From the NCBI RefSeq assembly GCF_008369915.1, contig NZ_VSRN01000001.1:1550001-1614000 (forward strand): DNA of 64,000 nucleotides, read 5' to 3'. Numbering within the stretch: the stretch's first letter is position 1; each line of letters begins with the position of its first letter. The notes under the pieces were generated by a model. That model worked only from the letters and a program-made list of their open reading frames with translations. It was not told the origin of the DNA and made no database searches. A program made the position numbers and the translations under genes. Shown one piece after another: positions 23,932-32,600 of the stretch. This DNA is from Dyadobacter sp. UC 10 (GTDB taxonomy: Bacteria > Bacteroidota > Bacteroidia > Cytophagales > Spirosomataceae).

Positions 23932-26900
23932 ATGTTTCAAAAATTCATAGAAAGGCCAGTCTTATCGCTGGTTATTTCAATCTTCATAACCCTACTCGGG
24001 ATTTTAGCATTTACCGGTCTGCCGGTATCCCAGTTTCCTGACATCGTTCCTCCGTCAGTAGTAGTAACGGCCACCTACACCGGTGCCAACTCGGAAGTCT
24101 GCGTTGATGCGGTGGCTGTTCCCCTGGAAAAAGCGATCAACGGGGTACCGGGAATGACTTATATGACCTCGGTTTCCGGTAATGATGGTGTAACTACCAT
24201 TACCATCTCCTTTAACGTCGGTGTAGACCCCGATCTGGCAGCAGTAAACGTACAAAACCGTGTCCAAACGGTTATTGACGAACTCCCGGAAGAGGTGATC
24301 AAGGCTGGTGTTACTACTGAAAAAGAGGTGAACAGTATGCTGATGTACCTCGACATTATGAGCTCCGACTCATCGGTTGCGGAAGATTTCGTTTACAACT
24401 TTGCTGACATCAACATCCTTAAAGAGCTGAAAAGGATCGACGGTGTGGGTCGCGCACAAATCATGGGAAGTAAAGATTACTCCATGCGCGTGTGGCTGAA
24501 ACCCGACCGGATGAATAGCTATAATGTGTCTGCTGACGAAGTTGTCCAGGCGATCCGCGACCAAAACGTAGTGGCTGCTCCCGGAAAAACAGGGGTCGCC
24601 TCGGGCCGTGAAACACAGGTTTTGCAATATGTATTGAAGTATACGGGAAAGCTGTTCGAGCCGGAGCAATATGAAAATATTGTCCTGAGATCGAACCCCG
24701 ACGGATCTATGCTGAAACTCAGGGACGTAGCAGATATTGAGTTCGGCACCCTGGAATACGATATGGCCTCCAAGTCAAACGGGAAGCCTTCCGCGTCGAT
24801 CATGATCAAGCAACGTCCCGGCTCCAACGCGCAGGAAGTGATTCAGAATATCAAGGAAAAGGTAGCCGAATTGAAAACGACTACTTTTCCTCCCGGCATG
24901 GATTACTTTGTTTCCTACGACGTTTCGCGCTTTCTGGATGCATCCATTCATGAGGTGGTACGCACGCTGATCGAGGCATTTATTCTTGTAATTATCATCG
25001 TTTATCTCTTCTTGCAAGATTTCCGGTCCACGGTTATTCCTGCACTTGCCGTGCCGGTTGCATTGGTTGGAACGTTTGCTTTCATGCAGCTTTTTGGGTT
25101 TTCTATCAACCTGCTGACATTGTTTGCATTGGTTTTGGCAATTGGTATTGTGGTCGATAATGCCATTGTCGTCGTCGAGGCCGTCCATGCAAAAATGGCC
25201 GAAAAGCACCTCGACGCGCGTGAAGCGACGATTGAATCGATGAAAGAAATGAGCGGCGCCATCATTGCAATTACCCTGGTAATGTCGGCGGTATTCGTTC
25301 CGGTAGCATTTATGTCGGGCCCGGTTGGTATTTTTTACCGCCAGTTTTCAATCACCCTGGCGATTTCCATTGTGATTTCGGGTATCAATGCATTGACGCT
25401 CACGCCTGCACTGTGCGCACTTATGCTGAAAAATACGCATGGGCAACCATCGAAAAATACGCTGCTGGACCGTTTTTTCAGAGGTTTCAACAACGGCTAT
25501 GATGGTATTTCCAACAAATACAGGAAGTTGCTTTCGGTTATCGTTGGCAGAAGGGTTATCACGGTTGGGTTGCTGGCCGCATTTTGCATTGGTACTTATG
25601 GCATCAATACAGTGCTTCCTACAGGGTTTATACCCACAGAAGATCAGGGGGTTATCAACGTAAACGTAACCACGCCGGTAGCAGCAACAGTGGAAAGGAC
25701 CGAAGCTGTGCTCGACGAAATACAGAAAGTAGCGCAATCACTCGAACCTGTTGAATCGGTTTCTTCACTTTCGGGATACAGTTTGATAACCGAATCCGCG
25801 GGTTCTTCCTATGGGATGGCGATGATCAACCTGAAACCCTGGGACCAGCGCACGGCATCTGTAAAGGACATTATTGCCGAGCTGGAAAGTAAAACCAAGC
25901 ATATTACGGATGCTGATATCCAGTTTTTCCCCCCGCCAACTGTTCCCGGATTCGGTAACTCCAGCGGTTTCGAGCTGAGGGTACAGGATCGTACAGGAAG
26001 CGACGACCTCCAAAAAACAGCGGAGATAACGAACCAGTTTGTAAAAGAATTGATGGCTGCGCCGGAAATCGCCAGTGCATTCAGCAGTTTCGATGCAAGT
26101 TTTCCGCAGTATATGATCCATGTGGATGCTGATATTGCTTCTAAAAAAGGGGTTTCCGTAGATGCGGCGATGAGCACGCTGCAAACATTGATCGGAAGCT
26201 ATTACGCATCCAATTTCATACGTTTTGGCCAGATGTATAAGGTGATGGTACAAGCCGACCCGAGCTACCGCCGGACTCCTGAGGATTTATTGAAACTGTA
26301 CGTCAAGAATAACCGCGGCGAAATGGTTCCATTCTCTACTTTCATCAGATTGGAAAGGGTTTACGGACCAGAGCTCCTGACGCGGTACAATATGTACACT
26401 TCTGCCATGATCAACGGAGATGCGGCACCCGGATTCAGTAGTGGTGACGCCATTAAAGCCGTTGAACGTGTAGCCGCAACCAGTCTTCCAAAGGGTTTTA
26501 CCTACGACTGGTCGGGTATGACGAGGGAAGAAATTTTATCGGGAAACCAGGCGATTTACATTTTCGGTATCTGTCTGATATTCGTATATCTGCTTCTGGC
26601 TGCGCAGTATGAGAGCTTTCTGCTGCCATTGCCGGTAATTCTTTCCCTTCCAACGGGAGTTTTCGGAGCGTTCCTTGCGCTGAAACTAATGGGGCTTGAA
26701 AACAACATTTACGCCCAGGTGTCTCTGGTCATGCTGATTGGATTATTAGGTAAAAATGCCATTCTGATTGTCGAATACGCGATTATCAGGCAAAAAGAAG
26801 GCCGATCCGTCATTGATGCCGTGCTGGAAGGCGCTACCGAAAGGCTCCGCCCTATCCTGATGACTTCGCTTGCATTTGTGGCTGGTTTGATTCCGCTCGT

Positions 26901-27087
26901 AATGGCGTCAGGTGCGGGAGCAATAGGCAACCGATCTATCGGTACAGCTGCGGCTGGGGGGATGCTGATCGGTACAGTGTTCGGGATTATTATCATTCCG
27001 GGGCTGTATGTTCTGTTCGCCGGGATGGCCCGCCCCAAGGCCCCTAAAAAGATAAGCGCAGAACAGGAAGAACCTATCCTGAGTTAA
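23932..27087 (+). CDS. RND efflux pump, HAE1 family (AcrB-like)
   Basis: 1051-residue proton-driven inner-membrane transporter, normal length. N-terminal FIERPVLSLVISI, PVSQFPDIVPPSVVV and the porter domains are typical. In TM4 the proton-relay motif reads VVDNAIVVVEAV, so the first Asp of the AcrB pair is kept and the second is Asn, a form common in Bacteroidota; the TM10 Lys is in GLLGKNAILIVEYA. Exports drugs, bile salts or dyes; substrate range cannot be read. A strong hairpin terminator follows before the tolC-type gene. Confidence 0.96.
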   Translation: MFQKFIERPVLSLVISIFITLLGILAFTGLPVSQFPDIVPPSVVVTATYTGANSEVCVDAVAVPLEKAINGVPGMTYMTSVSGNDGVTTITISFNVGVDPDLAAVNVQNRVQTVIDELPEEVIKAGVTTEKEVNSMLMYLDIMSSDSSVAEDFVYNFADINILKELKRIDGVGRAQIMGSKDYSMRVWLKPDRMNSYNVSADEVVQAIRDQNVVAAPGKTGVASGRETQVLQYVLKYTGKLFEPEQYENIVLRSNPDGSMLKLRDVADIEFGTLEYDMASKSNGKPSASIMIKQRPGSNAQEVIQNIKEKVAELKTTTFPPGMDYFVSYDVSRFLDASIHEVVRTLIEAFILVIIIVYLFLQDFRSTVIPALAVPVALVGTFAFMQLFGFSINLLTLFALVLAIGIVVDNAIVVVEAVHAKMAEKHLDAREATIESMKEMSGAIIAITLVMSAVFVPVAFMSGPVGIFYRQFSITLAISIVISGINALTLTPALCALMLKNTHGQPSKNTLLDRFFRGFNNGYDGISNKYRKLLSVIVGRRVITVGLLAAFCIGTYGINTVLPTGFIPTEDQGVINVNVTTPVAATVERTEAVLDEIQKVAQSLEPVESVSSLSGYSLITESAGSSYGMAMINLKPWDQRTASVKDIIAELESKTKHITDADIQFFPPPTVPGFGNSSGFELRVQDRTGSDDLQKTAEITNQFVKELMAAPEIASAFSSFDASFPQYMIHVDADIASKKGVSVDAAMSTLQTLIGSYYASNFIRFGQMYKVMVQADPSYRRTPEDLLKLYVKNNRGEMVPFSTFIRLERVYGPELLTRYNMYTSAMINGDAAPGFSSGDAIKAVERVAATSLPKGFTYDWSGMTREEILSGNQAIYIFGICLIFVYLLLAAQYESFLLPLPVILSLPTGVFGAFLALKLMGLENNIYAQVSLVMLIGLLGKNAILIVEYAIIRQKEGRSVIDAVLEGATERLRPILMTSLAFVAGLIPLVMASGAGAIGNRSIGTAAAGGMLIGTVFGIIIIPGLYVLFAGMARPKAPKKISAEQEEPILS

Positions 27088-27102
27088 CTATTGGACTTTT
27101 CG

Positions 27103-27134
27103 GGCGGCCGGATTTATCCGGCTGCCTTCTTTTT
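27103..27134 (+). terminator. Strong intra-operon hairpin between pump and outer-membrane factor
   Basis: GGCGGCCGGAT (27103-27113) pairs with ATCCGGCTGCC (27116-27126), 11 bp with one G-U wobble, followed by TTCTTTTT. It lies 15 nt after the pump stop and 15 nt before the next ATG. It should reduce readthrough into the outer-membrane factor gene unless that has its own promoter. Confidence 0.75.
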
Positions 27135-27148
27135 AAAAACTACCTTTA

Positions 27149-28591
27149 ATGAAAACCTATCACAGGCGATATTCGCTGCTACTATTCGGTACGCTGCTAT
27201 TTTTATCGGGATGTAAATTGATGCGCCCCGTCGAGCAGAGTGCCGGGATCAAAACACCCCCTGCATTTGAAAACCAGACTGATTCGATTGGCATTGGCTC
27301 CATTCAGTGGAGATCATTCTTTCAGGATCCGCATTTGCTGGCGCTGATTGACACTGCCTTGCAGCGCAACCTGGACCTGAAAATGGCCGCGCAGCGCATT
27401 GAACAGGCCAGAACGAACATCCTCATCGCGCGGGGCGCATTACTGCCCACAGTTTCCGGTGAAATATCCGGCGGCGGCAGGAAATTCGGCGACTATACCA
27501 TGGATGGTGTAGGTAACTATGACACTAACTTTTCCGATAATATCGACGCAGACAGAAGACTCCCGGCACCCTTACTGCCCGATTATTTCGTGGGCCTGCG
27601 GAGTTCATGGGAAGTTGATATCTGGGGCAAGTTGAGAACCCAGAAAAAAGCAGCTTATAACCGGTTTTTGGCAACTGAAAAGGCACGGCAGGCGATAGTT
27701 ACCGGTTTAATCGCCCAAATTGCGTCGTCATATTACGGATTGATCGCCCTGGATGCGGAACTGAGTATTATCCGAAAAAACATTGCGCTGCAACAATCCG
27801 CAGTCGAAACTGTGAAAATTCAGAAAGAAGGCGGACGGGCAAACGAATTGGGGGTACGCCAGATGACAGCCCAGCTATTGAATACACAAAGCCTGGAATA
27901 TGAAATTCAGCAAAAAATTATTGAAACAGAAAATAGCCTGAACCTGCTACTGGGACGTTTCCCTCAGACAATAGTCCGTGGAACAGTTCAGGAGCAAACT
28001 TTCCCGCAAACCATCAGTACAGGCATTCCGACTAATATGCTGAAACGGCGACCGGATATTCAACAAGCGCAGCTGGATCTACTTGCCAATTATTCTGAGC
28101 AGCAGGTTGCACAACTTGCGTTTTTGCCTTCTCTAAATATCACAGCGTTTCTTGGTTTCAATGCCTTTAAAAGCAATTTGCTGTTTTCTCCCGGTTCGAT
28201 TGCCTACAATGCATTGGGCAGCCTGGCAGCTCCGCTTGTGAATCGCAAGGCGCTCAAAGCAGGTCAGAAAAGAGCGGAAGCAGCGAGCCTGGAAGCATTG
28301 TATGCCTATAATAAATCGGTCCTTAACGGATTCCAGGAAGTCAGCACCAGCTTAAAAAAGATAGAGAATACAAAAAAGATCAGCGATTTAAAGACGCAGG
28401 AAGTAGAGGCACTGCAACAGGCAGTCGCTACTTCGAAAGATCTTTTTCTAACCGGCTACGCTTCTTACCTGGAAGTAATCACTGCCCAGCGAAGTGTTCT
28501 AGAAGCCGAGCTTAATCTGACAGATGTCCGGAATGAGCAGTTTTTGGGTCTGATCGAATTGTATAGATCGCTTGGAGGTGGCTGGGAGTAG
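27149..28591 (+). CDS. Outer-membrane efflux lipoprotein (NodT/TolC family)
   Basis: 480 residues, lipobox LSGC (Cys22). Two OEP repeats form the TolC-type channel: first half with WRSFFQDPHLLALIDTALQRNLDLKMAAQRIEQA, second with PTNMLKRRPDIQQAQLDL and the conserved FLPSLNITAFLG; the C-terminal ends ELNLTDVRNEQFLGLIELYRSLGGGW as usual. It completes the tripartite pump. The segment around residues 190-215 (IASSYYGLIALDAELSIIRKN) is the part repeated in decayed form at 29440-29530. Confidence 0.95.
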   Translation: MKTYHRRYSLLLFGTLLFLSGCKLMRPVEQSAGIKTPPAFENQTDSIGIGSIQWRSFFQDPHLLALIDTALQRNLDLKMAAQRIEQARTNILIARGALLPTVSGEISGGGRKFGDYTMDGVGNYDTNFSDNIDADRRLPAPLLPDYFVGLRSSWEVDIWGKLRTQKKAAYNRFLATEKARQAIVTGLIAQIASSYYGLIALDAELSIIRKNIALQQSAVETVKIQKEGGRANELGVRQMTAQLLNTQSLEYEIQQKIIETENSLNLLLGRFPQTIVRGTVQEQTFPQTISTGIPTNMLKRRPDIQQAQLDLLANYSEQQVAQLAFLPSLNITAFLGFNAFKSNLLFSPGSIAYNALGSLAAPLVNRKALKAGQKRAEAASLEALYAYNKSVLNGFQEVSTSLKKIENTKKISDLKTQEVEALQQAVATSKDLFLTGYASYLEVITAQRSVLEAELNLTDVRNEQFLGLIELYRSLGGGWE

Positions 28592-28600
28592 GAGGTGATC

Positions 28601-28666
28601 CTGATTTATGGATTACGGTTTGGTTTTATCGGCACATAGGGCTTGTAACTGCTTTCCATAAATCAG
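28601..28666. repeat. 12-bp inverted repeat downstream of tolC-type gene
   Basis: CTGATTTATGGA (28601-28612) and TCCATAAATCAG (28655-28666) are perfect inverted repeats separated by 42 nt. It starts 10 nt after the tolC-type stop and ends 14 nt before the next gene. It may be a long-loop terminator or a scar at the left edge of the AT-rich island. Confidence 0.5.
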
Positions 28667-28679
28667 ATCATGAGTGCCA

Positions 28680-29210
28680 TCAATTATTTTCAAAATATAG
28701 TTCTCCATTGAATTGTGTCTGCGATGGTGGAGTTATAAACACAGTTTCATTTACACGATTCTTACGAAGCCCATTTCTATTATATTTAATAGCATGCAAT
28801 AAGAGCAGATACGTTGCACCACCGCCAATGATATGGCCAAATGCAGTGGGAATGCTATTGATAAACATTAATTGCCCGATAATATATCCGCCCGCCAATG
28901 CTGGAAAGATAGACTTCTTGACGATTTTTATTTTTGCTATTTTTTGAATGCATTTATATTCAACAAACCCGCCACTGCCGCTTAGAATCGGATTTTTTTT
29001 CAATTGCATGCCCAATAGTCCAACATTAGCTACCTTTCCAAAACTATAAACTTGACTAGCGTCAGGCTTGATAGCGATACATTGAATAAAATCACCTTTC
29101 CTAATAATTTCTGTTTTCTCTTCAAATCGCAACTTCAACTCCTGGGATCGCGAGTTATGCGCGAAAAGAATTAAAACCAGGATACAGATAAATTTTAGGA
29201 TTACATTCAT
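28680..29210 (-). CDS. Exported membrane-associated protein, unknown
   Basis: 176 residues with a Sec signal (MNVILKFICILVLILFAHNSRS). Mature part begins with a basic/acidic beta-like region (KLRFEEKTEIIRKGDFIQC) and has two weakly hydrophobic Gly-rich helices around residues 100-140 (FPALAGGYIIGQLMF, FGHIIGGGATYLLLLHA). No family recognised. It is the last gene of a minus-strand row 28680-31582. The base composition is clearly more AT-rich than the efflux operon beside it, suggesting acquisition. Confidence 0.65.
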   Translation of the reverse strand: MNVILKFICILVLILFAHNSRSQELKLRFEEKTEIIRKGDFIQCIAIKPDASQVYSFGKVANVGLLGMQLKKNPILSGSGGFVEYKCIQKIAKIKIVKKSIFPALAGGYIIGQLMFINSIPTAFGHIIGGGATYLLLLHAIKYNRNGLRKNRVNETVFITPPSQTQFNGELYFENN

Positions 29211-29275
29211 ATTTAGAATACACTGCCTAGTGATAACGATTCACAATAAAACCAGGCAAGAACATTTGCGACTGT

Positions 29276-29590
29276 CTAATTACAAGGCCCAATAAGACAT
29301 ACATAACCTCCGGAGATCGATCGATTAATACCATTTACTATCCCAATACCGGCACCGATTACCGCTCCTACTACCCAGCCAGCTAACGGGTTTCCAGCTA
29401 ATACACCGACCAAAGCTCCCTGAAGAGAACCATAAACTGCACCTTCAAAATCACCCAGATTGCGTCGTATTATTATGCCCTGGATGCAGATTGATATTAT
29501 CCAAAAAACATTACTTTTAATGTGGCTGCCAAGCTTTTCGCAACAACTTAGTAGTATTCTTCGATTTATCTGATTTGGAAGAACGCTCAT
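29276..29590 (-). CDS. Glycine-rich bacteriocin-like peptide, N-terminus uncertain
   Basis: 104 codons from ATG at 29590 (a TTG at 29602 is in frame too). The last about 55 residues are a glycine-zipper-like hydrophobic stretch (GALVGVLAG, GWVVGAVIGAGIGIVNG) ending in GGYVCLIGPCN, where two Cys could close a six-residue disulfide loop. This looks like the core of a class II bacteriocin or pore peptide. The first half lies antisense to a decayed tolC fragment, has no double-glycine leader, and is probably not native. So the gene may be a chimera or have lost its leader. Downstream of a DsbA-like gene. Confidence 0.45.
   Translation of the reverse strand: MSVLPNQINRRILLSCCEKLGSHIKSNVFWIISICIQGIIIRRNLGDFEGAVYGSLQGALVGVLAGNPLAGWVVGAVIGAGIGIVNGINRSISGGYVCLIGPCN
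29440..29530 (+). pseudogene. Decayed fragment of a tolC-type efflux gene
   Basis: On the plus strand, three collinear blocks match the tolC-type gene: ATTGCGTCGT, GCCCTGGATGC and TATTATCC-AAAAAACATT, corresponding to about 27706-27785 of the intact copy. Translated, it reads QIASYYYALDAD then a stop, against QIASSYYGLIALDAE in the intact gene. Small deletions and an in-frame stop show it is non-functional. Weaker similarity may extend to about 29615. Confidence 0.65.
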
Positions 29591-29621
29591 GAAGTTTCCC
29601 AATAGCCTGGCTTAGCCATGC

Positions 29622-30638
29622 TTAAAGGCTCTTTTCGATTTCGGAAGAAATAGCGATTTCGGAAATTTCTCCATAGTAAATACGATTGTTGATAAGAATT
29701 GTAGGTGTGACTTCAATTTCTAATGCACGTAGTTTGCTCATATTAGTCGCAATGTCATAATGTGTTTTTCGATCTGTCACGCATTCAAGACATTTGAAAT
29801 AATCCAGACCGACTTTTGCCGCGAAATCTTCAATGAGTATGGAGTCATTCAATTTATTCGAATAGATAAATTCGTGAGCTGACCAAAACTTACCTTGTTT
29901 TCCGGCACAATCCGCCAGTAAGATTGACTGATTCACCTGAGGCGACAACAGAAAGTAATTAAATCTGGCTTTATCTTTATATTTTTCAAACAATCTTCTA
30001 AAAATGTGATCCTTCTCCTGGCATACATTGCAAGAGAAATTATATACGATCGACAGCGAAGTCTTTGAAGTCAAATTCCCTCTTGTTTGCTTACTTATAC
30101 CATCAAAATTAAATGCAGGAGATTCGGGAGGGCTCAAATAAACTTTAACATGATACTTGATTCGGAGAGCACTTAAATATTTTCTTCGCAAATAATGCCG
30201 ATAGCTTTGAAGTAATATGTTCTCACCCCGCTTACTGTCAATTGGAATCAGCTCGAAAGGATGTTCCGGATCGACAACTCCCGATTCAAGTGCATTCTCA
30301 TGAACATAGCGCTTTGTTGGGAATATTTTTCCCAAACCGGAAAGCTCAAATGACATGAGTGAATCGACTGAAACATGACGATGACTAGCTTCCAGGTCTA
30401 ACAGTTTGTCATCAATGAGCTGATTCAACGTGATATCTCTTACTTCGTTAATTGCAAAGAGATATTCATATATCGAATTTTCGACAAGCTTATCAACATC
30501 CTCGAAGTAAATCTTTTTACCTTCTATCTCGGCAATTACTTTTTTTTCCCGTTTGTTAACGCAAGCCAAAACCACGAATGCGAAAGCCAGTACTGCAAGT
30601 TTGACTTTACATCTCCCTATCAGAAATAGCAAGTGCAT
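29622..30638 (-). CDS. Lipoprotein with SurA-N-like and DsbA-like thiol-oxidoreductase domains
   Basis: 338 residues, lipobox VLAC (Cys26). Residues 33-100 resemble the N-terminal helical part of SurA/PpiC chaperones (VIAEIEGKKIYFEDVDKL, ITLNQLIDDKLL). Residues 190-338 are DsbA-like thioredoxin fold: active site CNVC (203-206), the cis-Pro loop EVTPTILINNR (309-319). The periplasmic protein would oxidise or isomerise Cys pairs. Its start overlaps the upstream lipoprotein stop by one base (TAATG), so they are coupled; a two-Cys peptide gene follows 31 nt downstream, a possible client. Confidence 0.75.
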   Translation of the reverse strand: MHLLFLIGRCKVKLAVLAFAFVVLACVNKREKKVIAEIEGKKIYFEDVDKLVENSIYEYLFAINEVRDITLNQLIDDKLLDLEASHRHVSVDSLMSFELSGLGKIFPTKRYVHENALESGVVDPEHPFELIPIDSKRGENILLQSYRHYLRRKYLSALRIKYHVKVYLSPPESPAFNFDGISKQTRGNLTSKTSLSIVYNFSCNVCQEKDHIFRRLFEKYKDKARFNYFLLSPQVNQSILLADCAGKQGKFWSAHEFIYSNKLNDSILIEDFAAKVGLDYFKCLECVTDRKTHYDIATNMSKLRALEIEVTPTILINNRIYYGEISEIAISSEIEKSL

Positions 30639-31582
30639 TATCTTGCCCTTCGAATATTAAATACAGTATTACCTGGGTCGTTGGTTCTATCCACTCCTTT
30701 CCCATCGACAGCATTGGCAGGCGTCGTGATGTTACTTGCCAAGTCAACGGAATAAAGCTGATTTGCGTTGTTATTATTTTCATCATCCGTACGCAACATT
30801 CCGATGCCTGCCGCCCCGCCGATGACAGGCGACGAAAATGTACCCAGTACTCCGTAGCTGAACCCAAAATTAGGGAACTCGGCAGCTTGATTTACTCCTG
30901 GCGTATTTTTTCCGGCGATAGCCCAAAATTGAAGATGTGTTCCATTGTTGTTCATGTAACCTGGGCTCAAATCTCCTTCGGTCAGTTGATTTTGATTATT
31001 TTTATCTTCATTGTCAATGTAAACGTTCCAGACTCTTGGCTCCATATATATTGTCTTATTATTGCCCAGCCTAACCACTAGATATTGTGTAGGGGTGTTC
31101 ATCGTCATCAATTGAAACGCAGCACCATTTACGCTACATAGCGTATGCCAGCTATTGCCATTTCCATCGACAAACCAAGAGCCGGTCCAACCGGACTTTG
31201 AACTGTTCCCACTGTCCTGATTGTCCATTTTGAATCTTATCTTTTCAGACCCGGCGGGGCAGGCATCATTTGCAGGAATTACACCTACCGGAAAACCTTC
31301 CCACATATTACGGTTCACTTTATACCTAGTCTCAAACAACTTTCTGTACGCAAGAATATTTGCATTAACTTGCTCCTGGATTTCGTTAGTAGCGAAAGTT
31401 TCCGCTTCTGCTGGCCCACCAAGTTCTAATTTGTAATTAGTAAGCGCATAAGCATTTTCTACCTTTTGAACCTCATCTGTTGTGGTAGCATGGAGGATTT
31501 CATCTCTCTGACATGCGGCACAGCAAAAGGAAATCCCAAATAAAAGGATAATGGGCGGGAATGACTGACGGATATTTTTCAT
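30638..31582 (-). CDS. Surface or periplasmic lipoprotein, unknown
   Basis: 314 residues from ATG at 31582, lipobox AAC (signal MKNIRQSFPPIILLFGISF then CCAAC). The mature protein is Asn- and Gly-rich (NNKTIYMEPRVWNVYIDNEDKNN, DENNNNANQLYS), likely all-beta, with two non-lipidated Cys (ANDACPAG and HTLCSVNG) that could form a disulfide via the DsbA-like protein encoded next. No family recognised. First gene of the 28.7-31.6 kb minus-strand row. An XRE-type regulator is divergent 174 nt upstream. Confidence 0.68.
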   Translation of the reverse strand: MKNIRQSFPPIILLFGISFCCAACQRDEILHATTTDEVQKVENAYALTNYKLELGGPAEAETFATNEIQEQVNANILAYRKLFETRYKVNRNMWEGFPVGVIPANDACPAGSEKIRFKMDNQDSGNSSKSGWTGSWFVDGNGNSWHTLCSVNGAAFQLMTMNTPTQYLVVRLGNNKTIYMEPRVWNVYIDNEDKNNQNQLTEGDLSPGYMNNNGTHLQFWAIAGKNTPGVNQAAEFPNFGFSYGVLGTFSSPVIGGAAGIGMLRTDDENNNNANQLYSVDLASNITTPANAVDGKGVDRTNDPGNTVFNIRRAR

Positions 31583-31755
31583 GGCGACCATCGATTAATA
31601 TTGCGACAAATAGATCACTTTGTGTCGGCCTTCACAAAAATTAGAGGTTGTACTTAACAGCTTGGTTGGTTGTATTTTACAACTTGACACCCTTTCCGTT
31701 TTTATTATAATTTGCAATGCATTAAGTCTGATACACACACCTTTATTTCGAGGTT

Positions 31756-31995
31756 ATGCCGGAACTACACGAGAAAATACGTGCAATAAGAATGATGAAA
31801 GGCATCAAGCAAAGCGAACTGGCCGAGCTATTGGGTATGAAGCAGCAATCTTTTAGTAAAATTGAAAATGGCAAAACCGCTATAACCTGCGAAATGGCAG
31901 AAAAAATTGCCAAGCATTTTGGATTTTTAGGAAGGTTGGAAATGACACAATTTTACGAAGCGCACATACTGCGCCTTACTGTTTCAAGAGTGTAG
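31756..31995 (+). CDS. XRE-family helix-turn-helix regulator
   Basis: 79 residues; nearly the whole protein is a Cro/C1-type HTH: EKIRAIRMMKGIKQSELAELLG, the recognition helix KQQSFSKIENGK, and ITCEMAEKIAKHFGF. It is divergent from the lipoprotein/DsbA-like/peptide row, so it may control that row. It lacks a sensing domain, so a partner or DNA-looping mode is likely. The 164-nt gap to the lipoprotein gene shows no consensus promoter that I can support. Confidence 0.85.
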   Translation: MPELHEKIRAIRMMKGIKQSELAELLGMKQQSFSKIENGKTAITCEMAEKIAKHFGFLGRLEMTQFYEAHILRLTVSRV

Positions 31996-32118
31996 GTCTA
32001 ATTTCCGATGCATACGCCTTTGGCTAAACCATATCTGCTATTCATCCTTTCGATTCGTGCTGTGTCGATTTATTAGCCCAAATTTCGATTCACATTCTCT
32101 GGACTTCAATTCTCCGGC

Positions 32119-32568
32119 ATGAAAAAGAGTTTACTTAAGAAGTCCAATATCGCAATAGGTATACTGGCGATTACAGTGATCGGTTTTGCATATATATTAC
32201 AGGAGAAGTTTTCACGCCAGCAATCGGATTTTGCAAATATCAATAAGCTTCTCTTTGTCTTTTCAAGACAATGTAACCTAGAACAGGTAGAGGAAGCGAT
32301 AGATACGTTTCTTGAGATACAGCAGGAATGGGAACGCAAAGATGTATTATTCTCCCGGTCTTCGAGCCCTACGTTAGACTATTATCCATCTGACAGCCTG
32401 AAAAGGCTTGGCGAACTACTACTTGTTTTCAGCAAAAGCCCAACCAATAAGTCGGCCAAAATCAAGATAATGCAAGAAATCAAATCCATAAACGCAAAGG
32501 TTGACCGATTCACCCTCAGTTCAGAAAAAACCTCGCATACAAAACAAAAAAAAGAGGAACCACGATAG
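32119..32568 (+). CDS. Single-span membrane protein, unknown
   Basis: 149 residues: basic N-terminus (MKKSLLKKSN), one membrane helix (IAIGILAITVIGFAYIL), then a soluble helical domain (QCNLEQVEEAIDTFLEIQQEW) and a Lys-rich tail. No family recognised. Composition is AT-rich like the rest of the 28.7-32.6 kb stretch. A bidirectional terminator overlaps its end. Confidence 0.6.
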   Translation: MKKSLLKKSNIAIGILAITVIGFAYILQEKFSRQQSDFANINKLLFVFSRQCNLEQVEEAIDTFLEIQQEWERKDVLFSRSSSPTLDYYPSDSLKRLGELLLVFSKSPTNKSAKIKIMQEIKSINAKVDRFTLSSEKTSHTKQKKEEPR

Positions 32569-32584
32569 CGCAGTTCCTCATTTT
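32554..32584. terminator. Bidirectional hairpin terminator
   Basis: GAGGAAC (32554-32560) and GTTCCTC (32573-32579) pair perfectly with a 12-nt loop; A-rich sequence precedes and ATTTTT follows, so it can work on both strands. It separates the converging unknown membrane-protein gene and the SSS symporter. Confidence 0.7.
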
Positions 32585-32600
32585 TCAAACTTGTGCATTT

